Below are positions 42,633-51,510 of a DNA stretch of 64,000 nucleotides, in pieces. The first letter of the stretch is position 1; every line of letters starts with the position of its first letter. A model generated the notes under the pieces. It did not search any database. It was not told the origin of the DNA and saw only the letters and a list, made by a program, of their open reading frames with translations. The stretch is taken from assembly GCA_035447065.1 (NCBI GenBank), contig DAOTGJ010000007.1:1-64000 (forward strand), written 5' to 3'. The stretch is from CALEMW01 sp035447065 (lineage in GTDB: Bacteria; Krumholzibacteriota; Krumholzibacteriia; LZORAL124-64-63). The position numbers and the translations under genes are program-made.

Positions 42633-45182
42633 ATGTCCCTCGCTCAACGTGCCGGCGTTCTGACCGTCGCCCTCTTGCTGTTCTGCTGCGCCGCCGTGGC
42701 GGCGCCCGTGGACGTCCCCGTGGACGCCGCCGGCCGTCCGGTCTTCGTGCCCAAGACCTGGGACGATGCGCCGGTGCGCCTGACGCTGACCGACCGCGAC
42801 GCCCTGTCGGACCTGCTGCGCGCGGTGCCCCTGTCGCGCTTCTCGCGCGAGGACATCCGCTTCGGGACGGGCGGGGAGAAGTTCGGGGGCCTGGTGCTGG
42901 ACGTGCGCGTGACCCCGGCCGAGCTCGCGTCGCTGCGCGCGGCCGGCTACGCCCCCGAGGCGCTGCCGGACCTGCACCGTCAGGGCCGCGAGGAGGCCGA
43001 GCGCGTGTGGCTGGACCGCGCCGCCAAGAGCGAGACGGCCGTGTTCCCCCTGACCTACTACCCGAGCCATGCGGAGATCGGCACCATCCTGGCCGACATG
43101 GCCGCGGCGCATCCCACGCTGGCCCGCACCTTCCAGTTCGGCAGCTCGGTGCAGGGCCGCGAGCTGTGGGGCCTCGTGATCAGCGACGACGTGCAGAACA
43201 CCGAGGCCGAGCCCGAGGTGCGCTACTCCTCCAGCATCCACGGCGACGAGACGGTGGGCATCGTGCTGACCCTGAACTTCGCCGACTACCTGCTGAGCAA
43301 CTACGGCCAGCCCGGCTACGAAGAGGTCACCAACCTGGTGGACAACTACGAGATCCACCTCATGCCCCTGCACAACCCCGACGGCTACGTGCTGGACCAG
43401 CGCTACAACGCCAACGGCGTGGACCTCAACCGCAACTACCCGGAGCCCGACGGCACGCACGCCACGCAGGAGATCGAGACCCTGAACATGATGGCGTACA
43501 TCAACGGTTCGCACTCCGTGCTGAGCCTCAACTACCACGGCGGCGCCCTGGTGGCCAACTACCTGTGGGACTGGACCTACACCCGGGCCCCGGACGACGC
43601 CGCCCTGATCCCCCTGTGCCTGGAGTACTCCACCGAGAACCTGCCCATGTACAACGGCTCCTTCTCCCAGGGCATCACCAACGGCGCGGACTGGTACGTG
43701 GCCACCGGCACCCTGCAGGACTGGGCCTACGAGACCAACGGCGACCTCAACACCACGCTCGAGGTGTCCAACACCAAGTGGCCGTCGGCGGGCACGCTGA
43801 CCACCTTCTGGAACGAGAACCGCCAGGCCATGATGGAGTACGCCAAGGCCGCCCGCTACGGCGTCAACGGCGTGGTGACCGGCGCCGACACGGGCCTGCC
43901 CCTGGACGCCACCATCACCGTGGTGGGCAACGCCAAGCCCGTGCACACGGACCCGGCCCACGGCGACTACTACAAGCTCCTGCCCACCGGCACCTATGAC
44001 CTGGTGGTCAGCGCCGTCGGGTACCTGGACCAGAACCTCCTGGGCGTGAGCACCACGTGGGGCACCCCCACCGTGCTGAACGTGGCCCTGCAGCCCCTGG
44101 CCACCGGCGCGGTCTCCGGTCACGTGGAGGCCGCCGGCGGCCTGCCGCTGCCCGCGCGCGTGGACGCCTACACCTACCCGCTGCACGTGCTGACGGCCAC
44201 CACCTACGCGAACGCCGCCGGCGACTTCACCCTGCCGGGCATCTACTACGGCGACTACACCCTGGAGTACCGCCTGGACGGCTACGTCAGCGGCTCCCAG
44301 CAGATCCTGCTGGACGGCGCCGCGCTGACCGTGCCGGACATGGTGCTGGAGGCCAGCCAGGAGATCACCGCCTTCCAGAGCGACTTCGACGCCGGCGACA
44401 CCTCCGGCTGGACCATCTCCGGCGGCTGGGGCGTGGTCAGCCCGGGCGCCGACGGCACCGCCTACGCCGTGAACGACAGCCCGTCGGGCAGCTACCCCAG
44501 CAACGCCAGCCTGGCCTGCGCCATGACCGCCGGCGCGGACCTGAGCGCGGTCTTCGAGGGCACGCTGAGCTACCGGGCCAAGTGGGACATCGAGACCAAC
44601 TGGGACGGCTGCCAGCTCCAGGTGTCCGTGGGCGGCGGCGCGTGGTCGCCCGTGGCCACGGCCCACACCCAGAGCGGCAGCGGCCAGGGCGTGCAGTCCG
44701 CGGGCCAGCCCTACTACGAGGGCAGCCAGGCCGCCTGGATCACCGAGACCGTGGACCTGGATCCCTGGCTGGGCGAGGCCGACGTGCGCTTCCGCTTCCT
44801 GCTGCAGACGGACACGTCCATCGTGAAGGACGGCTTCACCTTCGACACGTTCCTGATCCACGGGCTGGGCGTGGTGACCAGCGACACCAGCGACACGCCC
44901 CAGGCCTTCACCCGCCTGCAGGGGCTGCGTCCCAACCCGTTCAACCCCAGCACCACGGTCTCCTACGAGCTGGCCGCGGCCGGCCGCGCCGTGCTGGAGG
45001 TCTACGACGTGCAGGGCCGCCTGGTGCGCACCCTGCTGGACGAGACGCGTCCCGCCGGCGCCGGCACGGCCCTCTGGGACGGCCGGGCCGACGACGGCAG
45101 CGCCGCCGCCAGCGGCATGTACTTCGTGCGGCTGCGGTCGGGCGGGGAGAGCCGCTCGCTGAAGGCGATGCTGGTCAAGTAG
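42633..45182 (+). CDS. Secreted M14 zinc carboxypeptidase with regulatory-like repeats and FlgD-like C-terminus
   Basis: 849 residues; ATG 42633 is preferred to ATG 42621 because AAGGA at 42617-42621 is then upstream and the signal peptide (LTVALLLFCCAAVAA) starts well. The M14 catalytic domain (about 135-410) binds zinc by SIHGDETVG (H203, E206) and NYHGG (H302); VDLNRNYPEP is the substrate Asn-Arg motif and TLEVSNTKWP holds the catalytic Glu. Two carboxypeptidase-regulatory-like domains follow (about 412-575), then a jelly-roll module (DTSGWTISGGWGV onward) and the FlgD/T9SS-like end (GLRPNPFNPSTTVSYEL, VYDVQGRLVRTL). It trims C-terminal residues of extracellular peptides, complementing the C25 endopeptidase upstream. 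Confidence 0.94.
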   Translation: MSLAQRAGVLTVALLLFCCAAVAAPVDVPVDAAGRPVFVPKTWDDAPVRLTLTDRDALSDLLRAVPLSRFSREDIRFGTGGEKFGGLVLDVRVTPAELASLRAAGYAPEALPDLHRQGREEAERVWLDRAAKSETAVFPLTYYPSHAEIGTILADMAAAHPTLARTFQFGSSVQGRELWGLVISDDVQNTEAEPEVRYSSSIHGDETVGIVLTLNFADYLLSNYGQPGYEEVTNLVDNYEIHLMPLHNPDGYVLDQRYNANGVDLNRNYPEPDGTHATQEIETLNMMAYINGSHSVLSLNYHGGALVANYLWDWTYTRAPDDAALIPLCLEYSTENLPMYNGSFSQGITNGADWYVATGTLQDWAYETNGDLNTTLEVSNTKWPSAGTLTTFWNENRQAMMEYAKAARYGVNGVVTGADTGLPLDATITVVGNAKPVHTDPAHGDYYKLLPTGTYDLVVSAVGYLDQNLLGVSTTWGTPTVLNVALQPLATGAVSGHVEAAGGLPLPARVDAYTYPLHVLTATTYANAAGDFTLPGIYYGDYTLEYRLDGYVSGSQQILLDGAALTVPDMVLEASQEITAFQSDFDAGDTSGWTISGGWGVVSPGADGTAYAVNDSPSGSYPSNASLACAMTAGADLSAVFEGTLSYRAKWDIETNWDGCQLQVSVGGGAWSPVATAHTQSGSGQGVQSAGQPYYEGSQAAWITETVDLDPWLGEADVRFRFLLQTDTSIVKDGFTFDTFLIHGLGVVTSDTSDTPQAFTRLQGLRPNPFNPSTTVSYELAAAGRAVLEVYDVQGRLVRTLLDETRPAGAGTALWDGRADDGSAAASGMYFVRLRSGGESRSLKAMLVK

Positions 45183-45208
45183 TTCGGACCACGGTGCGTG
45201 GACGAAGA

Positions 45209-45236
45209 GGCGGGCGCTCCGGCAGGGGCGCCCGCC
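45209..45236 (+). terminator. 12-bp hairpin with short T-tract after the M14 gene
   Basis: GGCGGGCGCTCC (45209-45220) and GGGGCGCCCGCC (45225-45236) pair with one wobble, followed by TTCGTTT. Confidence 0.75.
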
Positions 45237-45350
45237 TTCGTTTCCGGCGAGGCGTCGCGGCGGGAATCGATGATCTTGAACTTGATTCTCGAAAACCGGA
45301 ATGCATATTGGAGGCTACGTTACGGAAATAACACCAAGGGGTCCGCTCCC

Positions 45351-45926
45351 ATGGAACTGCTCCTGCTCGTCCTCAGCGCCATCCTGGTCAACAACTTCGT
45401 CCTGGCCCGCTTCCTGGGCATCTGCCCCTTCCTGGGCGTCTCGCGCAAGCTCTCCACGGCCCTGGGCATGACCGGCGCCGTGATGTTCGTGATGACGCTG
45501 GCCGGGGTGGTGAGCTGGGTGGTGCAGCACCGGCTGCTGGAGCCCTGGGGCCTGGAGTACCTGCAGACCATCGCCTTCATCCTGATCATCGCCTCCATGG
45601 TGCAGCTGGTGGAGCTGGCCCTGCAGAAGCTCAGCCCGGCTCTCTACCGCTCCCTGGGCATCTTCCTGCCCCTGATCACCACCAACTGCGCGGTGCTGGG
45701 CTGCGCCGTCATGAACATCCAGAACGATCACACGCTGCTGGAGACCGCGGTGTTCAGCCTGGCGGCGGGGGTGGGGTTCGGCCTGGCGCTGGTGCTGTTC
45801 TCGGGCATCCGCGAGGTGCTGGCCCTGGCCGATGCGCCCCGGAGCTTCCGGGGCACGGCGCTGGCGCTGGTCACGGCGGGGATCCTCTCGCTGTCGTTCA
45901 TGGGCTTCGCCGGACTCGTGAAGTAG
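45351..45926 (+). CDS. rnfA: Rnf electron transport complex subunit A
   Basis: 191 residues from ATG 45351; the SD is weak (AAGGGG). Six hydrophobic helices are visible, with VNNFVLARFLGICPFLGVSR at the N-terminus and ITTNCAVLGCAVMN in the middle. The paired cysteines in these two half-repeats are the conserved residues that hold an intramembrane Fe-S cluster in RnfA/RnfE. Rnf couples ferredoxin:NAD+ electron transfer to Na+ or H+ translocation across the inner membrane. First gene of rnfABCDGE, the order known from Proteobacteria. A weak promoter-like pair TTGATT (45282) and CATATT (45304) lies upstream. Confidence 0.96.
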   Translation: MELLLLVLSAILVNNFVLARFLGICPFLGVSRKLSTALGMTGAVMFVMTLAGVVSWVVQHRLLEPWGLEYLQTIAFILIIASMVQLVELALQKLSPALYRSLGIFLPLITTNCAVLGCAVMNIQNDHTLLETAVFSLAAGVGFGLALVLFSGIREVLALADAPRSFRGTALALVTAGILSLSFMGFAGLVK

Positions 45927-45936
45927 GAGGCGCGTG

Positions 45937-46749
45937 ATGCTGGTTCCCATCGCCGCCCTCGCGGGCCTGGGACTGCTCTCCGGACTGGGGCTCGCCGCCG
46001 CCGCGCGCGTCTTCGCGGTGGAGGGCGATGCGCGCCAGGACGAGATCGCCGACCTGCTTCCCGGCGCCAACTGCGGCGGCTGCGGCTACGCCGGCTGCGC
46101 GGACTTCGCCGGGGCCGTGGTCCGCGGCGACGCCGCCGCGGCGGACTGCCCGGTGTGCGACCGGAGGTCGGCGGAGCTGGTGGCCGCGGTCATGGGCCTG
46201 GAGCTGGACGAGCGCGAGCCCCAGGTGGCCCTGATCCTCTGCCAGGGCGACGACCACGTGGCCGCCCGCCGCTACCGCTACAACGGCCTGGCCTCCTGTG
46301 CGAGCGCGGTCCAGCTGGGCGGCGGCGACAAGGCCTGCGGCTGGGGCTGCCTGGGCCTGGGCGACTGCCAGGCCGCCTGCGCCTTCGGCGCCGTGGAGAT
46401 GACCGCGGCGGGGGTGGCCCGCGTCCTCCCGGCGCGCTGCACGGGCTGCGGGCGGTGCGTGACCGCCTGCCCCAAGGACATCATCAAGCTGGTGCCCAAG
46501 AGCGCCACGGTGCACGTGCTCTGCAGCAACCACGGCAAGGGCGCCGGGGTGAAGAAGCAGTGCTCGGTGGCCTGCCTGGGATGCCGCAAGTGCGAGAAGG
46601 CCTTCGCGGAGGACCCGCGCATCGTGGTCTCCGACTTCCTGGCGGAGGTGGACTACGGCCGTGCGCCGGACGATCCCGCACTGGTGGATCTGTGTCCCAC
46701 GGGCGCCATCGTCCATGTGGAGCAGGGGACGGAAGGGGGCACGCCGTGA
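45937..46749 (+). CDS. rnfB: Rnf electron transport complex subunit B (ferredoxin-like)
   Basis: 270 residues. ATG 45937 is preferred to GTG 45934 because TAGGAGG ends at 45930, leaving proper spacing. After one N-terminal helix comes the RnfB [4Fe-4S] domain GANCGGCGYAGCADFA (C46, C49, C54) with C71 in DCPVC, then two more cluster motifs: CTGCGRCVTACPKD and a second with CLGCRKC and LCPTGAI. It is the likely entry point for electrons from ferredoxin. The length is larger than the E. coli form (about 192), like the longer RnfB of anaerobes. Its stop overlaps the rnfC start. Confidence 0.95.
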   Translation: MLVPIAALAGLGLLSGLGLAAAARVFAVEGDARQDEIADLLPGANCGGCGYAGCADFAGAVVRGDAAAADCPVCDRRSAELVAAVMGLELDEREPQVALILCQGDDHVAARRYRYNGLASCASAVQLGGGDKACGWGCLGLGDCQAACAFGAVEMTAAGVARVLPARCTGCGRCVTACPKDIIKLVPKSATVHVLCSNHGKGAGVKKQCSVACLGCRKCEKAFAEDPRIVVSDFLAEVDYGRAPDDPALVDLCPTGAIVHVEQGTEGGTP

Positions 46750-48068
46750 AGTTCGCAGGCGGGATCCACCCCGCGTACCACAAGGACACGGCGGCGTCGA
46801 CGACCGCGACGCTGCCCCTGCTGCCCCGCTACGTGGTGCCGGTCGCCCAGCACCTGGGCGCGCCGGGCGAGGTGGTCGTGGCCAAGGGCGACGCGGTGGG
46901 GCGCGGGCAGCCGCTCACGGAGCCGCGGGGTTTCGTCTCGGTGCCGGTCCACGCGCCCACCAGCGGCACGGTGACCTCCGTGAAGGAGCTGCCCCACCCG
47001 GTGGGACGGCCCCAGCTCGCGGTGGAGATCGAAAGCGATGGGCGGGACGCCTGGTGGGAGGGCATCACGCCGCACGGCGATTGGCGGACCCTCGAGCCCG
47101 CCCTGCTCAAGGGGCTGATCCGCGATGCGGGCGTGGTGGGCATGGGCGGCGCGGCGTTCCCCACCCACGTGAAGCTGAGCCCGCCGGAGGACAAGCCCAT
47201 CACGGCCTTCCTGCTCAACGGCGCCGAGTGCGAACCCTACCTGACCGCCGACCACCGCGTGATGGTGGAGCAGCCCGCCGCGGTGCTGGAGGGCGTGGGT
47301 CTGATGATGCGCGTGCTGGGCGTGACCGCGGGGCACGTGGGCGTGGAGTCCAACAAGCCCGACGCCCTGGCGGCCCTGCGCGACGCCTGCCCGCGCGATC
47401 TGGATCTGGCGTTCCACCTCCTGGAGACCAAGTACCCCCAGGGTTCGGAGAAGCACCTGATCGCCGCGGTGACCGGGCGCGAGGTGCCGTCGGGCGGGCT
47501 GCCCATGGACGTGGGCTGCGTGGTGCAGAACGTGGGCACCGCCGTGGCCTGCGTGGAAGCCGTGCGCGACGGACGTCCCATGACCGAACGCGTGGCCACG
47601 GTCACCGGTCCGGCCGTGCGCACGCCGCGCAACGTGCGCGTGCGCGTGGGCACGCCCCTGACGGACGTGCTGGCGTTCTGCGGCGGCCTGACGGCGGACG
47701 CCGCCAAGGTGGTCCTGGGCGGCCCCATGATGGGCCTGGGCCAGTTCGACATGGACGTGCCCGTGCTCAAGGGCACCAGCGGCGTGCTCTGCCTGCGCGA
47801 GCGCGACGTGGTGCTGTTCGAGGGCGGCCCCTGCATCCGCTGCGGCTTCTGCGTGGACGCCTGCCCCATGGGCCTGGTGCCCAGCGCCATGGGCGTGCTG
47901 TCGGAACGGGGCGTGTTCGCGGATCTGCCCGCCTGGCACGTGACCGACTGCATCGAGTGCGGCAGCTGCGCCTACGTCTGCCCGTCCCGACGTCCCCTGG
48001 TCCAGCTCTTCCGCCGCGGCAAGGCCGAGGTGCGGGCGCTGCAGCCCAAGGCCGCCGGCGCGGCCTGA
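46746..48068 (+). CDS. rnfC: Rnf electron transport complex subunit C
   Basis: 440 residues from GTG 46746 (GTGA overlap with rnfB; GGAAGGGGG upstream). N-terminal KFAGGIHPAYHKD and the biotinyl-lipoyl-like domain (PVHAPTSGTVTSV) lead into the SLBB/Complex I 51-kDa-like core: GVVGMGGAAFPTHVKL and LLNGAECEPYLTADHR bind FMN and NADH. Two [4Fe-4S] motifs, CIRCGFCVDACP and CIECGSCAYVCP, lie near the C-terminus. RnfC is the peripheral subunit that exchanges electrons with NAD+. Length is normal for the compact form without the long Ala/Lys tail of gammaproteobacteria. Confidence 0.96.
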   Translation: MKFAGGIHPAYHKDTAASTTATLPLLPRYVVPVAQHLGAPGEVVVAKGDAVGRGQPLTEPRGFVSVPVHAPTSGTVTSVKELPHPVGRPQLAVEIESDGRDAWWEGITPHGDWRTLEPALLKGLIRDAGVVGMGGAAFPTHVKLSPPEDKPITAFLLNGAECEPYLTADHRVMVEQPAAVLEGVGLMMRVLGVTAGHVGVESNKPDALAALRDACPRDLDLAFHLLETKYPQGSEKHLIAAVTGREVPSGGLPMDVGCVVQNVGTAVACVEAVRDGRPMTERVATVTGPAVRTPRNVRVRVGTPLTDVLAFCGGLTADAAKVVLGGPMMGLGQFDMDVPVLKGTSGVLCLRERDVVLFEGGPCIRCGFCVDACPMGLVPSAMGVLSERGVFADLPAWHVTDCIECGSCAYVCPSRRPLVQLFRRGKAEVRALQPKAAGAA

Positions 48069-48080
48069 ACCGAGGAACCC

Positions 48081-49097
48081 ATGACCGGCAACACCCGCGA
48101 CGACTTCATCATGAGCCCGTCGCCCCACATCCACAGGGGCGTGGACGTGCGCGCCATCATGCGCGACGTGATCCTGGCCCTGCTGCCGGCCGTGCTGGTG
48201 GGGCTCTGGTTCTTCGGCCTGGGCGCGTTGAAGGTGCTGGCGCTGGCCGTGGGCGGCTGCGTGGGCGTGGAGTGGGCGGCCAATCGCCTGCTGGGCCGGC
48301 GCGGCACCCTGCGGGACCTGAGCGCCGTGGTCACCGGCGTGCTGCTGGCCATGAACCTGCCGTCCACCAGCCCCTGGTGGCTGGTGCTGATCGGCTGCCT
48401 GGTGGCCATCGGGCTGGCCAAGGCCATCTACGGCGGGCTGGGCTGCAATCCGTTCAATCCCGCCCTGGTGGCCCGCGTGTTCCTGCTCATCAGCTTCCCG
48501 GTGCCCATGACGCGCTGGGCGTTGCCCGGAGGGCCGGGCACGCCCCTGGACGCGGCCACCGGCGCCACGCCCCTGGGCGCGGTGAAGGAGGCCGTGGCCC
48601 TGGGCCGCGGCGTGGCCCAGGCGGAGACGGGCGGCACCCTGGACCTGCTGCTGGGCCGCACCGGCGGCAGCCTGGGGGAGGCGGGCGCGTTGGCGCTGCT
48701 GGCCGGCGGGCTGTTCCTGCTGTGGCGCGGCCACATCCGCTGGCAGATCCCGGTGGGCTTCCTGGGGGCCGTGGCGCTGATCACCGGCGCCTGCTGGCTC
48801 GCGGACCCGGGCACCTACGCCGACCCCCTGTTCCATCTGCTGTCCGGCGGCTTGCTCCTTGGGGCGTTCTTCATGGCCACGGACATGGTGACCTCGCCGG
48901 TGACGCGGCGCGGCATGCTGATCTTCGGCGTGGGCTGCGGCGTGCTCACCGCGGTGATCCGGCTCTGGGGCGGGTATCCGGAGGGCGTGAGCTTCGCCAT
49001 CCTGCTGATGAACGCGGGGACGCCGCTGATCGACCGCGGCGTGCGGCCCCGGGTCTTCGGCACGGGCCGTCGGCTGCACGGGGAGGCGGGATCGTGA
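48081..49097 (+). CDS. rnfD: Rnf electron transport complex subunit D
   Basis: 338 residues from ATG 48081 (GAGGAA upstream). SPSPHIHRGVDVRAIMRDVI at the N-terminus is the RnfD/NqrB signature; about nine to ten helices follow. The flavinylation motif DAATGATPL places covalent FMN on T163, attached by ApbE, whose gene lies at the end of the operon. YGGLGCNPFNPALVARVFLL is another conserved stretch. It is the main ion-translocating membrane subunit along with RnfA/E. The stop overlaps the rnfG start (GTGA). Confidence 0.96.
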   Translation: MTGNTRDDFIMSPSPHIHRGVDVRAIMRDVILALLPAVLVGLWFFGLGALKVLALAVGGCVGVEWAANRLLGRRGTLRDLSAVVTGVLLAMNLPSTSPWWLVLIGCLVAIGLAKAIYGGLGCNPFNPALVARVFLLISFPVPMTRWALPGGPGTPLDAATGATPLGAVKEAVALGRGVAQAETGGTLDLLLGRTGGSLGEAGALALLAGGLFLLWRGHIRWQIPVGFLGAVALITGACWLADPGTYADPLFHLLSGGLLLGAFFMATDMVTSPVTRRGMLIFGVGCGVLTAVIRLWGGYPEGVSFAILLMNAGTPLIDRGVRPRVFGTGRRLHGEAGS

Positions 49098-49675
49098 GGG
49101 AGATGATCAACCTGCCCCTGCGCCTGGCCCTGATCTGCGCCGTGGCGGCCCTGGCCCTCAGCCGGGTGGACGCCCTGACGCGCGAGCCCATCGCGCGCGC
49201 GGAGGCGCAGGCGCGGCGTCAGGCCGTGGAAGCGGTGCTGCCGGCGTTCGCCACGCTGAGCGAGGACACGGTGGGCGGCGCGGACGGGCCCGCGGCGTAC
49301 GTCGTGGGCGCCGACGCCGACGGCCCCACGGGCGTGGCCTTCACCGCGGTCACCGGGCTGGGGTACTCGGGTGAGATCGAGGTCATGATCGGCGTGGATC
49401 CGCAGGGCGTGGTCCGCGGCGTGCGGATCCTGCGCCACGCCGAGACGCCCGGCCTGGGCGCCAACTACGCCGCGCCGGACGTGCTGCAGGCGTTCTACGC
49501 CGGCCACGGACTGGAGGACCGCGACTGGCGCGTGACCAAGGACGGCGGCCAGGTGGATGCCATCACGGGCGCCACGGTCACCGGGCGCGCCATCTGCGAC
49601 GCGCTGACCGCGGGCCTGGAACGGTTCCGCGCCGACCGCGCGGAGCTGATGGGCGCCGTCAAGGAGGCACCATGA
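49094..49675 (+). CDS. rnfG: Rnf electron transport complex subunit G (FMN-binding)
   Basis: 193 residues from GTG 49094 with GGGAGG at 49081-49086; ATG 49103 is an alternative. One N-terminal helix anchors a periplasmic FMN-binding domain: GYSGEIEVMIGVDPQGVV, AETPGLGANY and the covalent-FMN motif DAITGATVTG (T161). RnfG receives electrons inside the membrane complex and depends on ApbE for flavin attachment. Short overlaps with rnfD and rnfE indicate coupled translation. Confidence 0.95.
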   Translation: MREMINLPLRLALICAVAALALSRVDALTREPIARAEAQARRQAVEAVLPAFATLSEDTVGGADGPAAYVVGADADGPTGVAFTAVTGLGYSGEIEVMIGVDPQGVVRGVRILRHAETPGLGANYAAPDVLQAFYAGHGLEDRDWRVTKDGGQVDAITGATVTGRAICDALTAGLERFRADRAELMGAVKEAP

Positions 49676-50358
49676 ACGCCACCACCATCCTCATGCGCGG
49701 GCTCTGGAAGGAAAACCCCGTCTTCCGTCTGCTGCTGGGGCTGTGCCCCACCCTGGCGGTCACCACCGGCGTGCTCAACGGGCTGGGCATGGGGCTGGCC
49801 AGCACCTTCGTGCTCATCTGCAGCAACGTCATGGTGTCGCTGCTGCGGAGCTTCATCCCCAAGAAGGTGCGCATCCCGGCCTACATCGTGGTCATCGCCT
49901 CCTTCGTGACGGTGGTGGACCTGGTGATGCACGCCTATCTCTTCGAGCTGCACCGGAGCCTGGGGCTGTTCATTCCGCTGATCGTTGTGAACTGCGTGAT
50001 CCTGGGACGCGCGGAGGCCTTCGCCGGCCGCAACTCCGCGGGGTGGGCGCTGCTGGACGGCGTGGGCATGGGGCTGGGGTTCACCCTGGGACTGATGGTG
50101 CTGGGCGCCGTGCGCGAGCTGCTGGGCTCGGGCTCGCTGCTGGGCGTGCAGATCCTGGGCGACGCGGCGCCGCGGCTGCTGGTCATGATCCTGCCGCCGG
50201 GGGCGTTCCTGACCCTGGGCTTCCTGCTGGCCGGCATGAACGCGCTGGAGGAGAAGCGGGCCATCCGCGCCGGGGAGGCCTACGCGCCGCCGCGGGAGAT
50301 GGACTGCGGCAGCTGCGTGCTCTGCCGCCTGCACGAGAACCTGGAGCAGCCGGACTAG
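49672..50358 (+). CDS. rnfE: Rnf electron transport complex subunit E
   Basis: 228 residues from ATG 49672 (ATGA overlap with rnfG). It is homologous to RnfA, with ENPVFRLLLGLCPTLAVTTG and FIPLIVVNCVILGRAEAFA carrying the paired conserved cysteines, and six helices. The C-terminus is extended by a cytoplasmic tail holding CGSCVLCRLH, a CxxCxxC motif I do not know as standard for RnfE; it could bind metal. Its TAG overlaps the stop codon of convergent apbE by three bases. Confidence 0.95.
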   Translation: MNATTILMRGLWKENPVFRLLLGLCPTLAVTTGVLNGLGMGLASTFVLICSNVMVSLLRSFIPKKVRIPAYIVVIASFVTVVDLVMHAYLFELHRSLGLFIPLIVVNCVILGRAEAFAGRNSAGWALLDGVGMGLGFTLGLMVLGAVRELLGSGSLLGVQILGDAAPRLLVMILPPGAFLTLGFLLAGMNALEEKRAIRAGEAYAPPREMDCGSCVLCRLHENLEQPD

Positions 50359-51315
50359 CGGTTCAGGAACTGCAGCACGGTGTCGGTCCGGCGCGCGGGC
50401 TCCAGGGCCAGGTCGCCGCGCAACCCCGCGGTGGCGAGCACGCGCGCCGGGCCGTCGTCCGTGGCCGGCGGCAGCACCAGGATGGCCTCCACGTCGCGGT
50501 AGGTCTCGCGCAGCAGCCGCACCGCCTCGTCCGGCCCCGCCACGAAGAGCGTGGTGGAGAGGCCGTCGCAGAGCGTGGCGCTGGGATGGATCACCGTGGT
50601 GCCCAGCAGCCCCTCGGCCGGCCGGCCCGTGGCGGGATTCATGATGTGGCCGTAGCGGCGGCCGTCGATCTCCACGAACCGCTCGTACGATCCGCTCGAC
50701 GCCACCGCCCGGTGCCAGGTGGAGAACGTGGCCAGCAGGCGGTCGCGGTCCCGCGGGTCCCGCACGCCGATGGTCCACGCGTCGCGCCCCTGCGGCTTGC
50801 CCAGGGCGTAGAGGTTGCCCCCCAGGTCGATGAGGGCGGCGCTGATGCCCAGCTCCTTCAGGTTGGCCACCGCGCGGTCCACGGCGAACCCCTTGGCGAT
50901 GCCCCCCAGGTCGAAGCGGCAGCGCGCGTCCTGCTTGACGATGGTGCGGTTCGCGGCGTCGAACACGTAGCGGTCCATCAACGCCCGCGCCGAGTCCACC
51001 TCCGCCTGGGAGGGCAGCCGCCCCTCGCCGCCGCGGAAGCCCCAGAGCCGCATGAGCGGGTAGGCGGTGAGGTCGAAGGCGCCGCCGCTGCCGCGGTGCA
51101 GGGCCTCGCCCACGCGCAGGCACTCGCTCAGCCACAGGCTCACCGGCAGCACCGTGTCCGCGGGCGCGGCGTTGAGGCGGCCCACCTCGCTGTCGTCGCG
51201 CCAGGAGCTCAGCCGCACCTCCACGGAGTCGAAGGTGGCCGCCACCACCTCGGCGGGCATCCGCTCGATGGTGCGGTCCCACACCTCCACGGTGGCGCGG
51301 GCGGTGGTGCCCATG
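50355..51315 (-). CDS. apbE: FAD:protein FMN transferase ApbE, 5' end in gap
   Basis: 320 codons visible; the first residue seen is the M of MGTTARATVEVW, which in this family is the MGT motif at the start of the domain, normally preceded by an exported N-terminus, so the true start lies in the gap. Conserved parts are FDLTAYPLMRLWGFRGGEG, DLGGIAKGFAVDRA, ALIDLGGNLYALG and HIMNPATGRP. ApbE attaches FMN to threonine in the S/T-GAT motifs of RnfD and RnfG, both present next door. It converges on rnfE with overlapping stop codons. It most likely acts in the periplasm. Confidence 0.95.
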
Positions 51316-51415
51316 NNNNNNNNNNNNNNNNNNNNNNNNNNNNNNNNNNNNNNNNNNNNNNNNNNNNNNNNNNNNNNNNNNNNNNNNNNNNNNNNNNNNN
51401 NNNNNNNNNNNNNNN
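51316..51415. other. Assembly gap (100 N)
   Basis: The flanks share no sequence, so this is a real gap. It removes the apbE start and the -35 region of the transpeptidase gene. Confidence 0.99.
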
Positions 51416-51419
51416 GTGA

Positions 51420-51425
51420 TATAAT
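51420..51425 (+). promoter_or_regulatory. Perfect -10 box, -35 lost in gap
   Basis: TATAAT directly after the gap, 85 nt before the L,D-transpeptidase start. Only half of the promoter can be seen. Confidence 0.4.
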
Positions 51426-51510
51426 GATTCCCTAAATCAGCCGCCCGCACAGGAGCCGCGGGCGCAGGGGGACCCAGGAGGGGCGGGCCCACAATCCGTG
51501 GGGGACCGCC

